This document shows positions 1-13,839 of a stretch of 64,000 bases of DNA, piece after piece. Source of the DNA: Chrysaora quinquecirrha (lineage: Eukaryota; Cnidaria; Scyphozoa; Semaeostomeae; Pelagiidae); assembly GCA_014526335.1 (NCBI GenBank), contig JACTAT010000061.1, positions 2,909,553-2,973,552 of the forward strand, in the 5' to 3' direction. A program made the translations under genes and the position numbers. Position 1 is the first letter of the stretch; each line of letters begins with the position of its first letter. Below the pieces are notes generated by a model. That model was not told the DNA's origin. It saw only the letters and a program-made list of their open reading frames with translations, and did not search any database.

Positions 1-629
1 CGTAAAGACGAACAGACATATATATAGCACTTGATTAAACAGAAAATATAAATAAGTATAATAATATGTCGAAGTTATAGTGCAGCATAGACCAGAGAAC
101 TGAAGGGAACACCACGAGGCATATAATAGCAGGCTAAGGCGCAGAATTAAGTCTGAAAAGATCATACTTAATGTTAAAAATATTGCAAAGAGCAGACACA
201 AGAAAAGAGGACATTGGTGAGGTGAACGTGAAGGGGCGTAGTTTCGCTATTGAATTGAATTGCTGGACGCTTAAACCAGTTTGAGCGATCTCCTTTTAGT
301 GCTAGCCTCGGTCGATAACTGGGACTCGGGTAATCAGTCTAAAGGGATGGTGCATTTAGCGCCAATCGTTAGTATCTCAGTAGTAGATTAACTAATCGAG
401 ACATCGGCCCTAACTGTGACGCTACCGTAGTTAGGGTTCGTATAATATCGTCTCAGTACAGTTTAGATCACGTTGTACAACACAAGGGAAAAGCATTGGG
501 GGAGCACACAAAAAAAGCAGTACCGAGTGTTTACATTGAATTGGTATGGTAAAAACTAAATTTTAGAGAATAGTAAATAACATAGAGCATGGTATATTCT
601 TAGGAGATTCATTGATGAAAACTTCATAC
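1..629. other. ABCA5-like intron, left edge
   Basis: Continuation of the intron after the donor at 629. No exon of the second half of the transporter is recognisable here. It holds one degraded tRNA-derived SINE fragment (about 335-445). Confidence 0.6.
335..445 (-). mobile_element. SINE family 1 fragment
   Basis: Matches the body of the copy at 16290-16445: shared blocks include ACTAATCGAGAC and CTACCGTAGTTAGGG. The tRNA-like head is missing. Confidence 0.55.
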
Positions 630-3600
630 CTCTAATAAAGCTGTTAGTTGGAGCCAAAGCAACGCAAATGATCCTTGTTCAGCGATTCCTTCAATTTCAT
701 TCATATTAACATTATTTGCTAAACTTGATCCACCATTTTCAGCAACTAGATTCTCAGTTGGCTCATCGATCCCAGCATTCACTTCGCCATTAGCAAGGTC
801 TTGTTCTCCATCAAGTCTCAGAAAAACTTCCTCTAGTGTTGTCATAGATACTCCGTAACTTGTCACACCAATCAGAGGCGCACAACATGGCTCCGGTGTG
901 TTGTTTTCTTTCTCGAGTGCAGCAAAGAGATCTGAAATGATGGTGGAATTAATGGTATTAAAAGGTATGAGATGGTATCTTGAGGCATAAGATGGTATAA
1001 GAAGGTATTACAGGGTATAAGATGGGATAAAAAGGTGTAAGATGTTATTAAGATGTATAAGATGTTATCAAAGGTAGAACATAGGGGCCCTATGGGCATG
1101 TTCGAAGAACGACTCTGGTTGAATATAGCTATTTCGGTCAAATGATGAAAGATGTTCATCGGTATGCACAACGATGACGATAATGATTATGATGATAATG
1201 GTGGTGGTTATGATGATGATGTTGATGAACACGATGATCATGATGCTGGTTGGTAGGGGTGATTGTGGTTGATGGTGGGTATGGTGGTGGTGATAGAGGT
1301 GGTTGTGGTGCTGAAGGGGTGGTTGTGGTGGTTGTGATAGGGGTGATCGTGGTGATGGTTGTAGGGGTAGTTGTGGTGGTGGTGATAAGGGTGGTCGAGG
1401 TGATGGTTGTAGGGTGGTCCCGGTGGTGGTGATAGGGGTGGTCGAGGTGATGGTTGTAGGGCTGGTTGTGGTGGTGGTAGCGTTCCTTTAGATGTTGCAC
1501 ACCGTCAATGGTGGTGATAGTAATCATGATGATGATGATGATGATGATTATCATTATTATTATTATTATGACGATTTTTATCGTGAGGATAATATTAATG
1601 ATGATTTGTTTTGAAAACTGTTTTGAAATTGCCGCTCTTTGGCAAAACTCTTTGTTAAATGTTGAGAATGCCTGAAATGTCATTTACCAAAGCAAGGTGC
1701 CAATTTTCCAGTTCCATTTAGTAAACAAGGATGAGTCAGTTGTCACATGACCCCAGATTGACAAAAGTGCTTGCAGGCTGAATTGTGAACAACTAACCGC
1801 AAATTGCGCATAAATGGCCGAGACAATGGCCCTAATGGCATTCTTGACAATGGCCCTATTGTTACACGTTTTCCATTGTTCAAGCGTTGGTTAGTTGGTG
1901 AGTGAGTGAGTGAGTGAGTGAGTGAGTGACATCTACCCCACACCAATGTGTTCGAAGTTCTTCGAACACAAAAATGGTATCAATGGGTATAAGATGTTAT
2001 AAGAAGATATAAAAAGGTATAAGATGGTAAAAAAAGGTGTAAGATGGTATTAAAAGGTATTAGATTGTATAAAAATGTATTAGATGGTATTGAAAGGTAT
2101 AAGATGGTATAACAAGGTTTTAGATGGTATTAAAGGGCATTGGATGGTATTTAATGGTATTAAATGATATTAAAAGGTATTAGGTGGTATTAAAATGTAT
2201 AAGATGGTACGAAAATATATTGCATAGTATTAAATAAGATATAAAAAGTAGTAGATGGTTTTGAAAGGTATTAGATGGTATTAAAAGACATAAGATGGTA
2301 TTAAAAGGTATTGCATGATATTGAAAGGTATAAGATTGTATTAAAATGTATAAAATGGTATTAAATAGTATGTATGGTATTTAAAGGTATTAGATAATAT
2401 TAAAAGGTAATATTCGGTATTAAAAGGTATACGATTGTATTAGAAGGTATAAGATGGTACTAAAAGGTATTAGATGGTATTAATGGCATTAGATTGTATT
2501 AAAAGGCATGAAATTGTATTAGCAGGAATTAGATGGTATCAAAATGCTACGACTGACCTGGAAAGGTTGCAACACTTTTCATTGGCAGTTTAAATGCAAG
2601 TTCTTTGCTGTAAGCTCTTGATAAAGCTGCCCCTGGCACAATGTCACTAACCATATCTGTTAACTTCGATCGATCACAGTCTTGCTCAACTACCATGCTA
2701 AATAACAAAGAACATAATGCAATAAGTATGCAAGGATAGGAGACGATTGTCAACATATTGAACGCCTTTTTTCTTCCGACACTCCTTAGAGTAGAAACTT
2801 TGAAAAAAGAACCAAAACAACTGACTGAAGCGGAATTTGTATCCACATGTGGATCGAAATGTACCAGTTAGAAAGGTGAAGCTTGATTAGTTTTATGCTT
2901 TGAAAGTTAATCAGCTCACGAGATACAGCAAGATGACCAAAAGAATTAGTTTAAAGTCAAAGTTAGAGAACTAACCTTTTTGTTTACATAAAACAAGCTT
3001 TTAGGATTGAATGGACATATTACCCACAAAAGCCCTTAATGAAATGAAAAACCTCCTCTCCCAATCATCAGAAGTCAATCTGTGGTGTTAAGTCTTGTGA
3101 AGTACGGGTGAACAAAGGCGCTATGTCAGGTATAAGCAACTATATAGACTTCTAGGTAATAACAATCGTGACTGGTTTAGACTGGTTTAGACTGGTTTAT
3201 ACTGGTTTACATAAGATTATTAAAATATAAAATATATACAAAATATATACCTTAAATTGTATCCAACACCGAAACGACTTTTAAGGAAAAGAGAAGAGCC
3301 AGCACATCGTAACTTTCCTTTTACAAGGACAGCTTTGTGATCTAAAGAAACAAAACATAGATGATAAGTTACTGCAGTTCTGACTTTGCCTTGGCTTTTA
3401 TCAATATCGATTCATCAGTGGGAGTAGAGTGTCTGAAGTTCAAGGTACATGTATCCTTAGAATACTATACCCTTATCATCAAGATTTCTGACGAACATGC
3501 ATCTTAATGGCTAAGTTGTCTATTGCTATTCATGATTCGTCAGAATTAAAAGGAACAATGGATTCCCCCAGTTAAGCTGTTGTACTTCTATAGTCATTGC

Positions 3601-5856
3601 CTTTAAGGTATTCAGGCAGCCCCAAAAACTGCTATTTAGAGCGAGTTCCCTAGCTACTCGTTTACTGACCGTGGACTCGGGAAGAATAGACAGCTGCGTT
3701 TACTTTACGTTTGAAGCCTGGAGAAATTTAAAACAACGACCCATCGTAATATCGATCCTTAATCAGTCTAACTGCATCTGGGAGCATTCTCAAGGTGGTT
3801 CCCAAGGTGGCTAAACTCGGAGACATCGAGGGGACCTGTTACGGATGACAATGTCGCACGCGACATGTCTCTTAGTGTAGCCAGGCCTTTACACTCTACC
3901 TTGTCTAGTTAGCTCATTTAGCATATTTAATAGTATCTAAAACTTCACTCAAAAGGCAAAAAATGCTGGTGGGTAACATAATGTTTTGTAGTTCCAGTCA
4001 ACAAGATCTCGGAAGCAGATGAACTAATGAGCCCTCAACCCTGGCTGTTACGCTACAGGGACGCTACCGTTTCTGGGGATCGAACCCTGGCCTCGCTAAG
4101 CTCCTAATACAACGAATTAGCTAGATTAGGCCACGATTGCACATCATCTTCATAAGACATATTAATTAGAATTTGATTGAATAGGAATACGTACCAGCTA
4201 AAATATCAGCTTCATCCATAAAATGAGTTGTTAAGAAAATCACTCTATCTTCCTTCTTCTGTTGCAGCAAACTCCAAATATACCTTCGTGAACTTGGGTC
4301 CATTCCACTCGTTGGCTCATCCAGAAATATAACCTAATTAAACAGAAAACTATAAAAATACAATCAAAGAAATAACTATAAATAACACATTACGTATAAA
4401 TTATAGCACCAAACGTTCCTTAATATTTCCTTAATTAAACTGTCTATTTTGTGCCATGACTATTATACAGAGACACGTATATGAGCAAAGCTGGAAACTG
4501 CTCAATGATACCTGGTGCATGTGATTTAGTATGACTGCAAACGAATTCCTTGTTTGTTCTTAATCCCTAGCTTCCTAATTCTTGATTGTTTGCAGTGACA
4601 TAATTATTCAAAATTGGAAAGTTCCTTAGCGATTTTTTCTTAAGTGGTACAAAGTTCTTTTAATTTTGGCATTCTACATGTAGGTTCCTATATAAAGTGA
4701 TTCCTTGTAAAAAAGCGTGTAAAGATAATAAAATGGCTGGCTTACTTTAGGGTCACCAATAAGAGCCATTCCAACACAAAGCTTTCGTTTCTGTCCACCA
4801 CTGAGATTTTTTGAAATCGACTCTGCTTTATCCCATAAATCAATCTCTTTCAAAGTTTCATTTACCTGAAAAAAGAGTAATTATTATAAACTACTAGAAT
4901 CTATTTAAAATAAGCGACTGGTGAGTAAGCGGCAAGGGCTGGGATCGAAAAACTTCGAAGCAACTTAAGGGATCGTTGAAGAAGCAGCAAGCAACTGGGC
5001 AGCGAGGGATATGTTGCTTTGTTAACTTGTTTTAGTTAAAATCGTTTTGTTTATGCAGCAATGTAAATCTTGCCAGTTTGAACTACCATTTCAGCAGGAA
5101 AAGTGCCCGAAAGAGTGTATTCTATAATAGCAATCATAAACTATGGCATCTTTGTTAGTACTTTGAATCGTGTTTTTCTACATTTTCAAACTCCCGAATC
5201 AGTCGGCAAACGGTAAACAAAATAAACATTCTAAATCATCAGAAATACAAGATTCACTTACCGCTCGATGAATTGCGTGTGATGGTATGCCTTTAATGCC
5301 AGCAAAAATCTTCAAATGTTCACGTGGCGTCAGTTCTTCGAATATTATGTTTTGCTGAGGACATAAACCTGCAGAAACAACAATAATCAAATTCAGTAAT
5401 TCAGCCTTTCAATGTTTGCCGGACGGCTCTACAGCAAAAAGGTAAAGGGAATCATAAGGTGTTGCCACATCGAGAGAAAGGACTAGAGAAGGACCATGTG
5501 CTATCCAGTGCTCCCTATTCCCTGCACAGAAACACGTACCTTGCGAAGACAGCTAGCGTATATGCCTAACCAAACAACTAACTAACTTACTTACTAAATA
5601 ACTAACTAACTAACTAACTAACTTACTTACTAATTAATTAACTAGCTATTTAACTAACAAATTAACTATCTAACTAACTAACTAGCTACTTAATTAACTA
5701 ACTAACAAACTAACTACCTACCTAACTAGCCAGCTAACTAACTGACTAACTCACCAACAAGCTAAAACAAACTAAGTAACCAACCAACTAACTAACTACT
5801 TAACTAATTAACTAACTAACTAGATAACTAACCAACTAACTAACTAACTAGCTACT

Positions 5857-5895
<39 letters not shown>

Positions 5896-5924
5896 TAAAC
5901 TGACTAACTAACTAAATAACTAAA

Positions 5925-5973
<49 letters not shown>

Positions 5974-7255
5974 GACTAAGTGACTAACTAACTGACTAAC
6001 TGACTAACTAACTAACTAACCAACTAACTAACTAACTGATTGACCGACTGACTAACTAACTAACTAATTAACTAACTAACTAACGAACTAACTGATTAAC
6101 TAACTAACTATCTTACACAACTACCTAGATGCACTGGGACCATTTTAGATTGATTTTGACTCAATTCTAGTAGCACTCTATGAAGATCTTTCAATCTGAA
6201 GAAAATGCACGAGATAAGATACAAACAAAAAAATAATTCATCCTTACCTATAAGCTGTCGTATACTATCCATATCGTCAGGGTTCTTAATACTTTTTCCA
6301 TAAACAGTAGCTCGTCCGCCAGAAACGGGTAACATTCCTGTTAAAGCTGCAATTAATGTTGATTTGCCAGCTCCATTGTGACCAAGAAGAGCTGTAATTT
6401 GTCCTTCATATACATCAAGACTCACACCTTCAAAAAAAAGAACACTTGACTTCATTGTAAGCCTTGGAGTGTTTCTCGTGTTAAGACTGAATTGTCACCA
6501 CCTTATCACCCCAACATTGGATTGAGCGTGGTGAAAAATGAGGTCCACGCTCAGGTTAAGCATTAGAGCCTGGAAAAAGGGCATCACAAACTGGAAAAAA
6601 CGCATTGGAAATCGCTCTCCTCTGACCTCTGAAAATAAAAGGACGTGCGCTAGTGCTTTCTTTAGGCTATTTATAAATCACTCAATCAAGTATCTCTCTG
6701 ATGTGCGTCTCTGGGCAGAGTCTTCACGCTTGCAGACTATTTGCTGGATTTAGCTCACGTAGGTTTTAGATAATATTCTACCAGAATCGCAAACTATCTA
6801 TGTTTCTTTAAAAGGTTTCTCTGATGAAAACAATGTGTAATATCTCAGGCATAAGAATACTGTTGGCATCCTAGAGGACTTGTAAATAACTTTGTCATTT
6901 TCTTTTAGTTAAGCAAAACACGAGAATCAGTGGTCAGAAGAAAAACAATAATGTCAATCTTACCATCCAGCGCTCTCAATTCTTCCTTTCCTCTTTTGAA
7001 AACTTTCTGAAGCTTTCTCACACTGCAAAAGATAATGGGATATACATCTGCGATTACGAACTTGGATTCGCAAGATATTATTTTCCCCAACGAATTTATG
7101 GCATGAAAAAGCAACGGCAAAATGTGATGTTGAGAATAATGATAATGATGATGATAATGATAATAATGAAGATGATAAAGATAATGATAATAATGATGAT
7201 GAATGATGATGATAATAATGATGATGACAATGATAATGATAATAATGATGATGAT

Positions 7256-7288
<33 letters not shown>

Positions 7289-10200
7289 GATGTTCATGAT
7301 CATGATGATTATAGAAATGAAGATGATGATGTTGATCATGGTGATGATGACAATGAAGACAACGATGATGATGACCATTAGGTTGATGACGATTTTTCTT
7401 TCACATTTCTTATCAAAGCAAAAACACAAAATCTTACCAAATAACAAGTTTATCAAGCATATCCATTGGCATTTCTTCAACATCAACATTTGTTTCATCT
7501 TCTTTAACTGAATGTCCTCTGAAGAATGATGGCTTCCTTTCTGATTTTCCAGTTAGATTCTTCCAAAATGAACCATGGAAGCAGAACAGCGGATGCTTTC
7601 GTTGACCGTATTCTCCAGGGAAAACGGAATCAAGATACAATGCTAGCAGCAGATACAAAATTGTATCAATAAATAGCATAGTTATGCCATATGATGCAGG
7701 AAAATCTCCCTTTGATCCAACAGTACTCCATGTAATTCCTGGAATACAAATGTACGAAAATATACGTTTCCGAAAATGATTGTGGTTCGTGATTTGGCAG
7801 TTACGAGAAAATATAAGCTTATTCGTCGTTGTTGCGTCCTGACGTCGTAACTGGGGGTTTTTGTCATTCACAAGACGACCCCATTAGGGGGGTTAGAATA
7901 TCCCATACCCCCTACCATTTTTTCAATCATACTTTATCCCTGGTATGCTTTCTTCCTTCTTTCGTGGTCTTCGTGGGTCGCTGGCTATTTGTTAGTGCGT
8001 TTTGGGCGCCAAAATATTTAAGTTCTGGGCCATTTTCAGTCTTTTGCGGTCGTTGGAATGTTTCGTAAAACTAATGAGTCGTTTCGTATCTGTAAGTCTT
8101 TCACGGTCGCTGAGGGTTGCCGAAAAAGAACTGATTTCTATCTCAGTGACCATCAACGATCAAGTCTTTGAAAGGTCTTTTACGATCGCTTTAAATTTCG
8201 TCTAATGTTTCCGTAAAGTCCCTGGCAGTATTTCAGTTTTTGCTAAGACTGTGAAAGATCGTCAACGACCTTCAATGACTATATGAGGGGGGCGTGACAC
8301 GGTACAACAGCTCAAGTTACATGGTAAGACAGGCTAAAAATTGACCTGGTATGGTGTAAACGCAATTTTGTACACATTTTACTTGATAAGTCAAAGCCAT
8401 AGCATGCAAATGCTTGAAAATTGGTACACTGGTACATTGTCAAGAGTACTGACTGGTATGCTTGCAAAAAAGCTGGTACATTGGTACATTGATCACAGCA
8501 GTCATCCCTCACTATATGGAAACAAGGGTTACGGAAAATAGATCTTACCTGCATCTGACTCGACAGCAGGGGTAAGAGCCAAGGACAGAGCAACAGGAGA
8601 CAAGAATGCAGTTAACCATTTGACACCATTGGATGTCTTTAGATAGATGTGCAGCATTGATAAGCAACTGATGATTATAGTACAGACTGATCCAGCCATG
8701 CCAGCTGATTTGGCTCTTTGGAACAGTGGTGTCAATGAAAATGCCAATGTTTCAATGGAAAGACCATACAGAAAGAAGATGATGAAAATGATGAAATAAT
8801 CACTATTTCCAAATAATAATGCCAGGCGTGCAATAATAACAACCATGATGACACCAAATGTGATCAGAACAGCATACGTGATGAACCAACTGAGCCAAAA
8901 TGCAAATTGGCTTAATCCCATGATTTTCATAGCTTCTTTGATTTTCTTCTCTTTCTCAGTTACGATATGGGTCAGAAGGAACATGATGTACGGAGAAAAT
9001 GCCATTACCATGTAGATACTGACAATTGTTTTGAAATATGTCAATGGTGTCTTGAATTCACCTTTTGGAAGCATTTTTGCTTTAATTTGTGGTGATAGGA
9101 AACCTGTGCCATTTGCCAAGACCTGAAAAGATGCAAAAACAAAATATTTACATAGGTGTGCCTTTGAAAGACAGCCCTCCTTTAACGAGCACCAGGGTCA
9201 CTAACTGCAATGAGGACCTTCCTTGCAAGATCTCCAAGGGATTTCAAGAAAACAATATGATTTCCAGCAAAGGTGAAAGAGATTTCTAAGGAGTGAATTG
9301 CCTCTTGACCTGTACATTGTCTGGTGATGTTGGGGATATAGAGGTGTCTACTAATGGGGCTTTTACAGAAGATCTGGTACAGAGCAATTTCTTGTTATGT
9401 AGACTTACAACATACATAGACTTACAGTACGTAGGCTTACAGTATGCAGACTTACAGTATGCAAACTTAAATCATAGCTTTCAAAATTTTCTCTACAGGT
9501 ACAGAGCAAACAAGACACCCAAGTTGATAACAAACTGTGTTTGTATAACACTAGTCATCAAGGTCCACTCAATCAGTGACACAGGCCAAACAAAGGGGTG
9601 GCTAAAGGGGAGCCACCTCTCCAAAGATTGCTGTAAATGGATTTGTACATAGCCTAAACACGATGTAAAAGCACCATGGTTATTTTCTTGGTTATTTTCT
9701 TGCAACCTAGCCCAAATTCTAAATTACCAAGCCCTTTTGCCCTTCAACTGTTGGACTTCTGGCTATGCCACTGTCCTCAATTACATCATAATGGGATAAT
9801 ACTGTAAATTATTTTAGAGACATAACCAGCATCTTCAGTTCATACCTCAATAAGTGCATTGTCCACAAGAGACTGTATAACAGAGAACCAGGATGAAAAA
9901 TATGTATTGACAGGGCATTGAAATTTGTTGCGATAAAATGCCAATGCTTTACCTCTGCAGTTTGCTGAAACATAAAAAGTAATTCATGATAAAATCAGTT
10001 GGAGTCTTGTCCCTTCATGCATAAGTGCCCATATTTATTAACAAAAAACTGAAATTCTTTGTCACTATATGTTATGTTGTTTGGTATCTAATAAGTAGCA
10101 TAGCTGGGGGGGGGGCACAGGGGGGAAGGGTGGCATAGGGGGGCAAGGGTGGCACAGAGGGAGGCAGTTGCCAAATTTTCTTTGACCATGCCCTATGCTG

Positions 10201-11231
10201 CTCCAATGTTGGATGTCTCACTACATCACTGCTTATAAGATGATTTATAGACCCATTCCTATGAATATGGGTAAAAATAGCCATGAAAAGGCTTAAATGT
10301 CCCTTGGGCTTATCATCTAAACTAACCCCTCCTCCTCCTCTCATGGGAAACCCTGAGAACTGCTCTTGCATTAGAAGTAAATGGTAAGAGGCAAGGCTGG
10401 AGGAAACTAGAGAGAAGAACTTGAGATGAAAAACCAGCCCAGTAACAAGATGGCCCACAACAAAGTTGGTCCTAGCCTATGGTCAAGTCTTAAGTCTGTC
10501 CACTTCTCAAATGGCTCATGACAGAATTGGCCCACCAGGCTGAGTTGGTAATTATTATTTTTCAAACTTTCAACTGGTACACGATCTATTCTTATTCGTG
10601 TCTATTCTTTGAATTGCAGGCTGACTGACACAAAGAGACAGCTGGTCACTGTAACAAGCTGCAGCAAGCTGCAGAAATGTTTAAAATGTCTTACAATTTG
10701 CAGAAGCTCCAGTGGTTCTTTTCTTGCTTAATGACAAGGGAACACTGCCATAGGGTACTTTGATTGTATAGTTCACAATGTTTTCTGAGAATCAATATCA
10801 ATCACCAACCCCATTGACACATTCTTCGGATTAGCTTTATGGGCGTCTTCCAAAGCTTTCTCATCTTGATAGAGAACGAATTTTATGCCATATTCTAAGG
10901 TGTAATTTTCCACCTTTTTAATAACTTTATTTCCTTCATTTACATCAGAACCGGATGAAAATACATATCCGATGGATTTTGGTGGAGATGAAAACAGCCA
11001 TGATGTGTTGGTGGCTACACTTCTTTTCGTTTCGAAAATTGGGAAGGTATCAATTTGACCATCTTTGATGGCGGGAAATGTCGTCGGTTTAATTGCAAAC
11101 TTTCGAAGAACCGCCAAGATTGCAACGAAATATAACACGCTGACTGCTTCATAAATAGTTTGTTTGCTATTCCGTCGTTTGAGTAGAAAATTGCGATATA
11201 GAAGGACCTTTATTTGCCGGCCAAACCCCAT
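630..11231 (-). CDS. ABCA5: ABCA5-like ABC transporter, N-terminal half (partial)
   Basis: Twelve exons on the minus strand: 11231-10695, 9964-9846, 9122-8549, 7738-7438, 7022-6964, 6427-6248, 5368-5262, 4865-4746, 4333-4195, 3341-3251, 2697-2558, 931-630. All junctions are GT-AG and phases agree. About 889 residues of an expected ~1,640 are present; the second membrane and ATPase halves lie beyond position 1. Seen: a first membrane segment near residues 28-45, a membrane block in exon 3 containing [15 protein letters not shown], then the first ATPase domain with Walker [10 protein letters not shown] (~545), Q-loop CPQQN, signature LSGGQ (~648), Walker [11 protein letters not shown] and the H-loop TTH. 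The block [16 protein letters not shown] matches ABCA5 more closely than ABCA1 or ABCA3 as I know them. The ABCA5 family is lysosomal or endosomal and linked to lipid or sterol handling; the substrate here is unknown. The start is the ATG at 11231, before GFGRQIK. Exon 1 carries a one-base frame break at a run of four T at 10781-10784; see findings. Confidence 0.9.
945..2545. repeat. GGTATTA-type minisatellite, split in two blocks
   Basis: Blocks at about 945-1075 and 1975-2545 are imperfect ~20-bp repeats built on GGTATTA and AGATGGTAT. The stretch between holds a GGTGGTGAT-type repeat (1190-1480), a (GAT/TAT)n run (1520-1570) and a GAGT run (1903-1928). All lies in the intron between ABCA5-like exons 931-630 and 2697-2558. 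Confidence 0.8.
3620..3725 (-). mobile_element. SINE family 2 fragment
   Basis: Body sequence like the copy at 46300-46575 (CTACTCGTTTACTGACCGTGG and AGACAGCTG blocks). Degraded, with no tRNA head. Confidence 0.45.
3790..3895. mobile_element. MITE family B fragment (GGAGACATGTC type)
   Basis: Contains GTGGCTAAACTCGGAGACAT, GCGACATGTCTC and GTAGCCAGGCCTTTA, matching the fuller copies at 30805-31080 and 54772-54992. Lies in an ABCA5-like intron. Confidence 0.6.
4010..4135 (-). mobile_element. SINE family 1, tRNA-derived
   Basis: Read on the minus strand it has a tRNA-like head with a box B resembling GGTTCGATCCCC, followed by the family body (the plus strand shows CCCTGGCTGTTACGCTAC). In an ABCA5-like intron, same orientation as the gene. 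Confidence 0.65.
5575..6110. repeat. (TAAC)n tetranucleotide array
   Basis: About 535 bp of CTAA/TAAC units with scattered substitutions, in the intron between ABCA5-like exons 6427-6248 and 5368-5262. It ends about 140 bp from the donor of the upstream exon. Confidence 0.95.
7120..7380. repeat. (GAT/AAT)n microsatellite
   Basis: Trinucleotide and hexanucleotide GAT, AAT and ATG repeats in the intron upstream of ABCA5-like exon 7022-6964. Apparent open frames here are low-complexity artefacts. Confidence 0.95.
10100..10165 (+). repeat. G-run stretch, possible G-quadruplex
   Basis: Runs of 9, 6, 3, 6 and 3 G separated by short loops in ABCA5-like intron 1. The G-rich strand is the template strand of the gene. 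A similar shorter G-rich stretch lies at 18865-18905 in the GALK1 intron. Confidence 0.5.
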
Positions 11232-13839
11232 CTTCAAATCTAGTCAAAATGGCCTAAGCTATAGCATGCAGCAAAGTAAACCATTCACAACAACGTAATT
11301 TTGAGCAACTAAGCATCTATCAATGGGCTTTAGATGATTTTAAATTCTTCCTGACGCAGCAATAAAACTGCAAACGCTGCAAAAACTGGGAATTCCACAT
11401 GGAAAACTCCCTGAAACTAATTTGTTGTGGTCATTCCTCAGGCAGCCATACGTTCGTACATCTTCTTGATATTTGCAGCCATTACTGCAAATATTGACCA
11501 ATAAACGAAGCGGAAGAAAACAAAAGAATACACATTTTGTGAATGATGTCTCGTTTCCATGCTTATTGGGTGATCATGTGATCATGTGACATCGGAAAAG
11601 AGAACAGTAAATTAATCGGCCAAAAGTGGACTCGAACGCGTGCATGGAGAGTCAAATGTACCAGAAGCCATGAGTTCGAGCCCATCAAGAGTATCTAATT
11701 TTGGTTTAGGGACCAGATATCTCCTCCTGGCCGATGGAGGATTCAATGAAAATAGCGACGGTTCTGTTCAGCTGGCCCGTAATCATGATACAGCGTCTCC
11801 GGGGATCGAACTCCAGACCCAGCGCGTAAAGCACCGCAGGTTAAGTGTGATTGGAAAACAGCGAACTTTTCTGTCGCTTTTTAAAATAGTTTCAAGAATA
11901 TAGCCTTAATAGAAGCATAGGTGGCGTCTTGGGCACGGGACACCAGTGTGGTTGTTTAAATTCATTTAAATTGAGGCAGTTTGATTAGAGGACACGATCA
12001 CTGCTAGAAAAGTATGAGGCAAAACTGTTTCAGTGGTGTCTTATGTTGCCTTTAGCGTAGAAAAAAGCTCCACTGTTATACGAAGTGATATGAATGAGAT
12101 TTACATAGTATGCACGGGAAATTAGTATGGTTTGATTGTATACAATGAACCCAAACATTAACCCTATGCTTCATAAAAGTTCGTTTCATTTGCGAAAAAA
12201 AGAATCAAGCGGAATGCATTCTTCGTAGGGGAATTTCACTCATCGAGAACGCGTGCGAGATTTCTGTTGATACAAAAGGATTTCCAAGGGATCTCTGTGA
12301 AATCAATAGAGATCCAAGCAAAGGGTGTAAGAAATTCCAAGGAATGAATTGCCCTCGCATCCAGCTACCAAACTGTGGAGATGCAGATAAATGGTTCAAC
12401 CTCAGAGAACAAAATTAAGAAAACGAAACATCTTCAGATTGCAATTTCTTACATATAATCAATCAATTCAAAGCTTAACAACAAACAAAGCAACTGAAAC
12501 TAAAAACATTTTACATTGTATGCTAAATTGATAATGTTAATGTTAAACAAAAGCTAGGTTAGTTTAGAACATTTCACTACAATTCTGCAATTCATTAATC
12601 AATTTATCAAATTCCAAGAAAAAGCTAAATGTATTAAAAATTCAAAACGGCAGGACAGAAGTGATGGGCAGATGTTTCTCAAATGGGAGCGTGAGATTGA
12701 ATCGCTCGACCGTTGCTCTAACAAGACAAGAAAAGCGTTACAGAGCATGCCTTATGTCACATCGATAAAATTATAGACACAGACTTGCCTCGCTCCCTTA
12801 TCTTCCTAATTAAGAACCAATTTTCGTGTTCGGATTCCCACGGAACATTGTTGGAGCTCATCTTAAGCAGACCCCAATTTAAACGTAGCTCACACGGTTA
12901 GGAGAAGGCGATCCGGGCGTGGCTTCTTTAGCGAATGCAAGACCAGTTGAGCCTATCTTATCTCAATGGCTTGTCTCTTTAAGTAGTTTGGGAAAACAGC
13001 TGAGCGGCCACAAATGAGATCTAAGAGGACACGATAGCTTCGCTTCCCATCAGACCAGCTGACGTGGAAGAGGAAGATATGCTATAATGTTAAATGCGCT
13101 TATTTCTACAGCCACTACACACGGGAATAATACACGTGAGAATATATTCGATTAGAAAAGTCAATCTACACGTGTGCCGTTTCAAATCTCTCTGGATTAT
13201 CTTCTAGATCTTTCAGCTCTGTGGAGTTTCTCATCGTTATCGTTAAAACAGTGTGGTTTTATCCATGAATACAATTTTAATTTGAAAAGAGTTGTACGAG
13301 GAATAAGAACGTTTCTACCAATTGAAATTCGGAATTCTATAAATTCTAAATTTTCAGAGTACACCAAGACAAGTAGATAAAAACTCAACAAAAATAAAAA
13401 ATCCCTCCATACAATCCTACAGGTTTGCCAGAGTTCCCGGAAACCTTTAGAAATCTTTAGGAATCTCCCGAAAATCTTTAGAAATCTTTAGAAATCCTTT
13501 CCTTAAAAGGAAATCTATCAAACCTTATTCGAGAAGTGAATCGCCGTCACAACTGCCCTTCTTGTCATTTGCAACTATTCGAAATTGGAACTAAAATCAT
13601 ATATTAGAAATCATGGAAATTAATATCTAAACATTAACACAAACATACATTTATAAACTGAATCGAAAATTTTATTGCTAAATAAAAGTGATATGTAAAC
13701 TATGAAAACGGATCAACGTTGTGGAATATGGTATGAGTCCAAGAGTTAGTCATCGAGAGAGAATGAAAGCCTAAAAAAACAAGTAAAAAGAACCAAGAGG
13801 AAGGACGTTGTCAAACTACTGCGAGAACTACTGTGAGAT

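Noticed and set aside
5575..6110. Telomere-like repeat
   Set aside because: TAAC is a tetranucleotide, not the TTAGGG animal telomere unit.
7103..7511. Asp/Met-rich open frames
   Set aside because: Products of the GAT microsatellite.
12140..12417. Plus-strand cysteine-rich open frame (ECILRRGISLIENACEIS...), toxin-like at first sight
   Set aside because: It has no start codon or signal peptide, and its core (12275-12365) is a dispersed repeat also found at 9225-9310 and 53515-53620.
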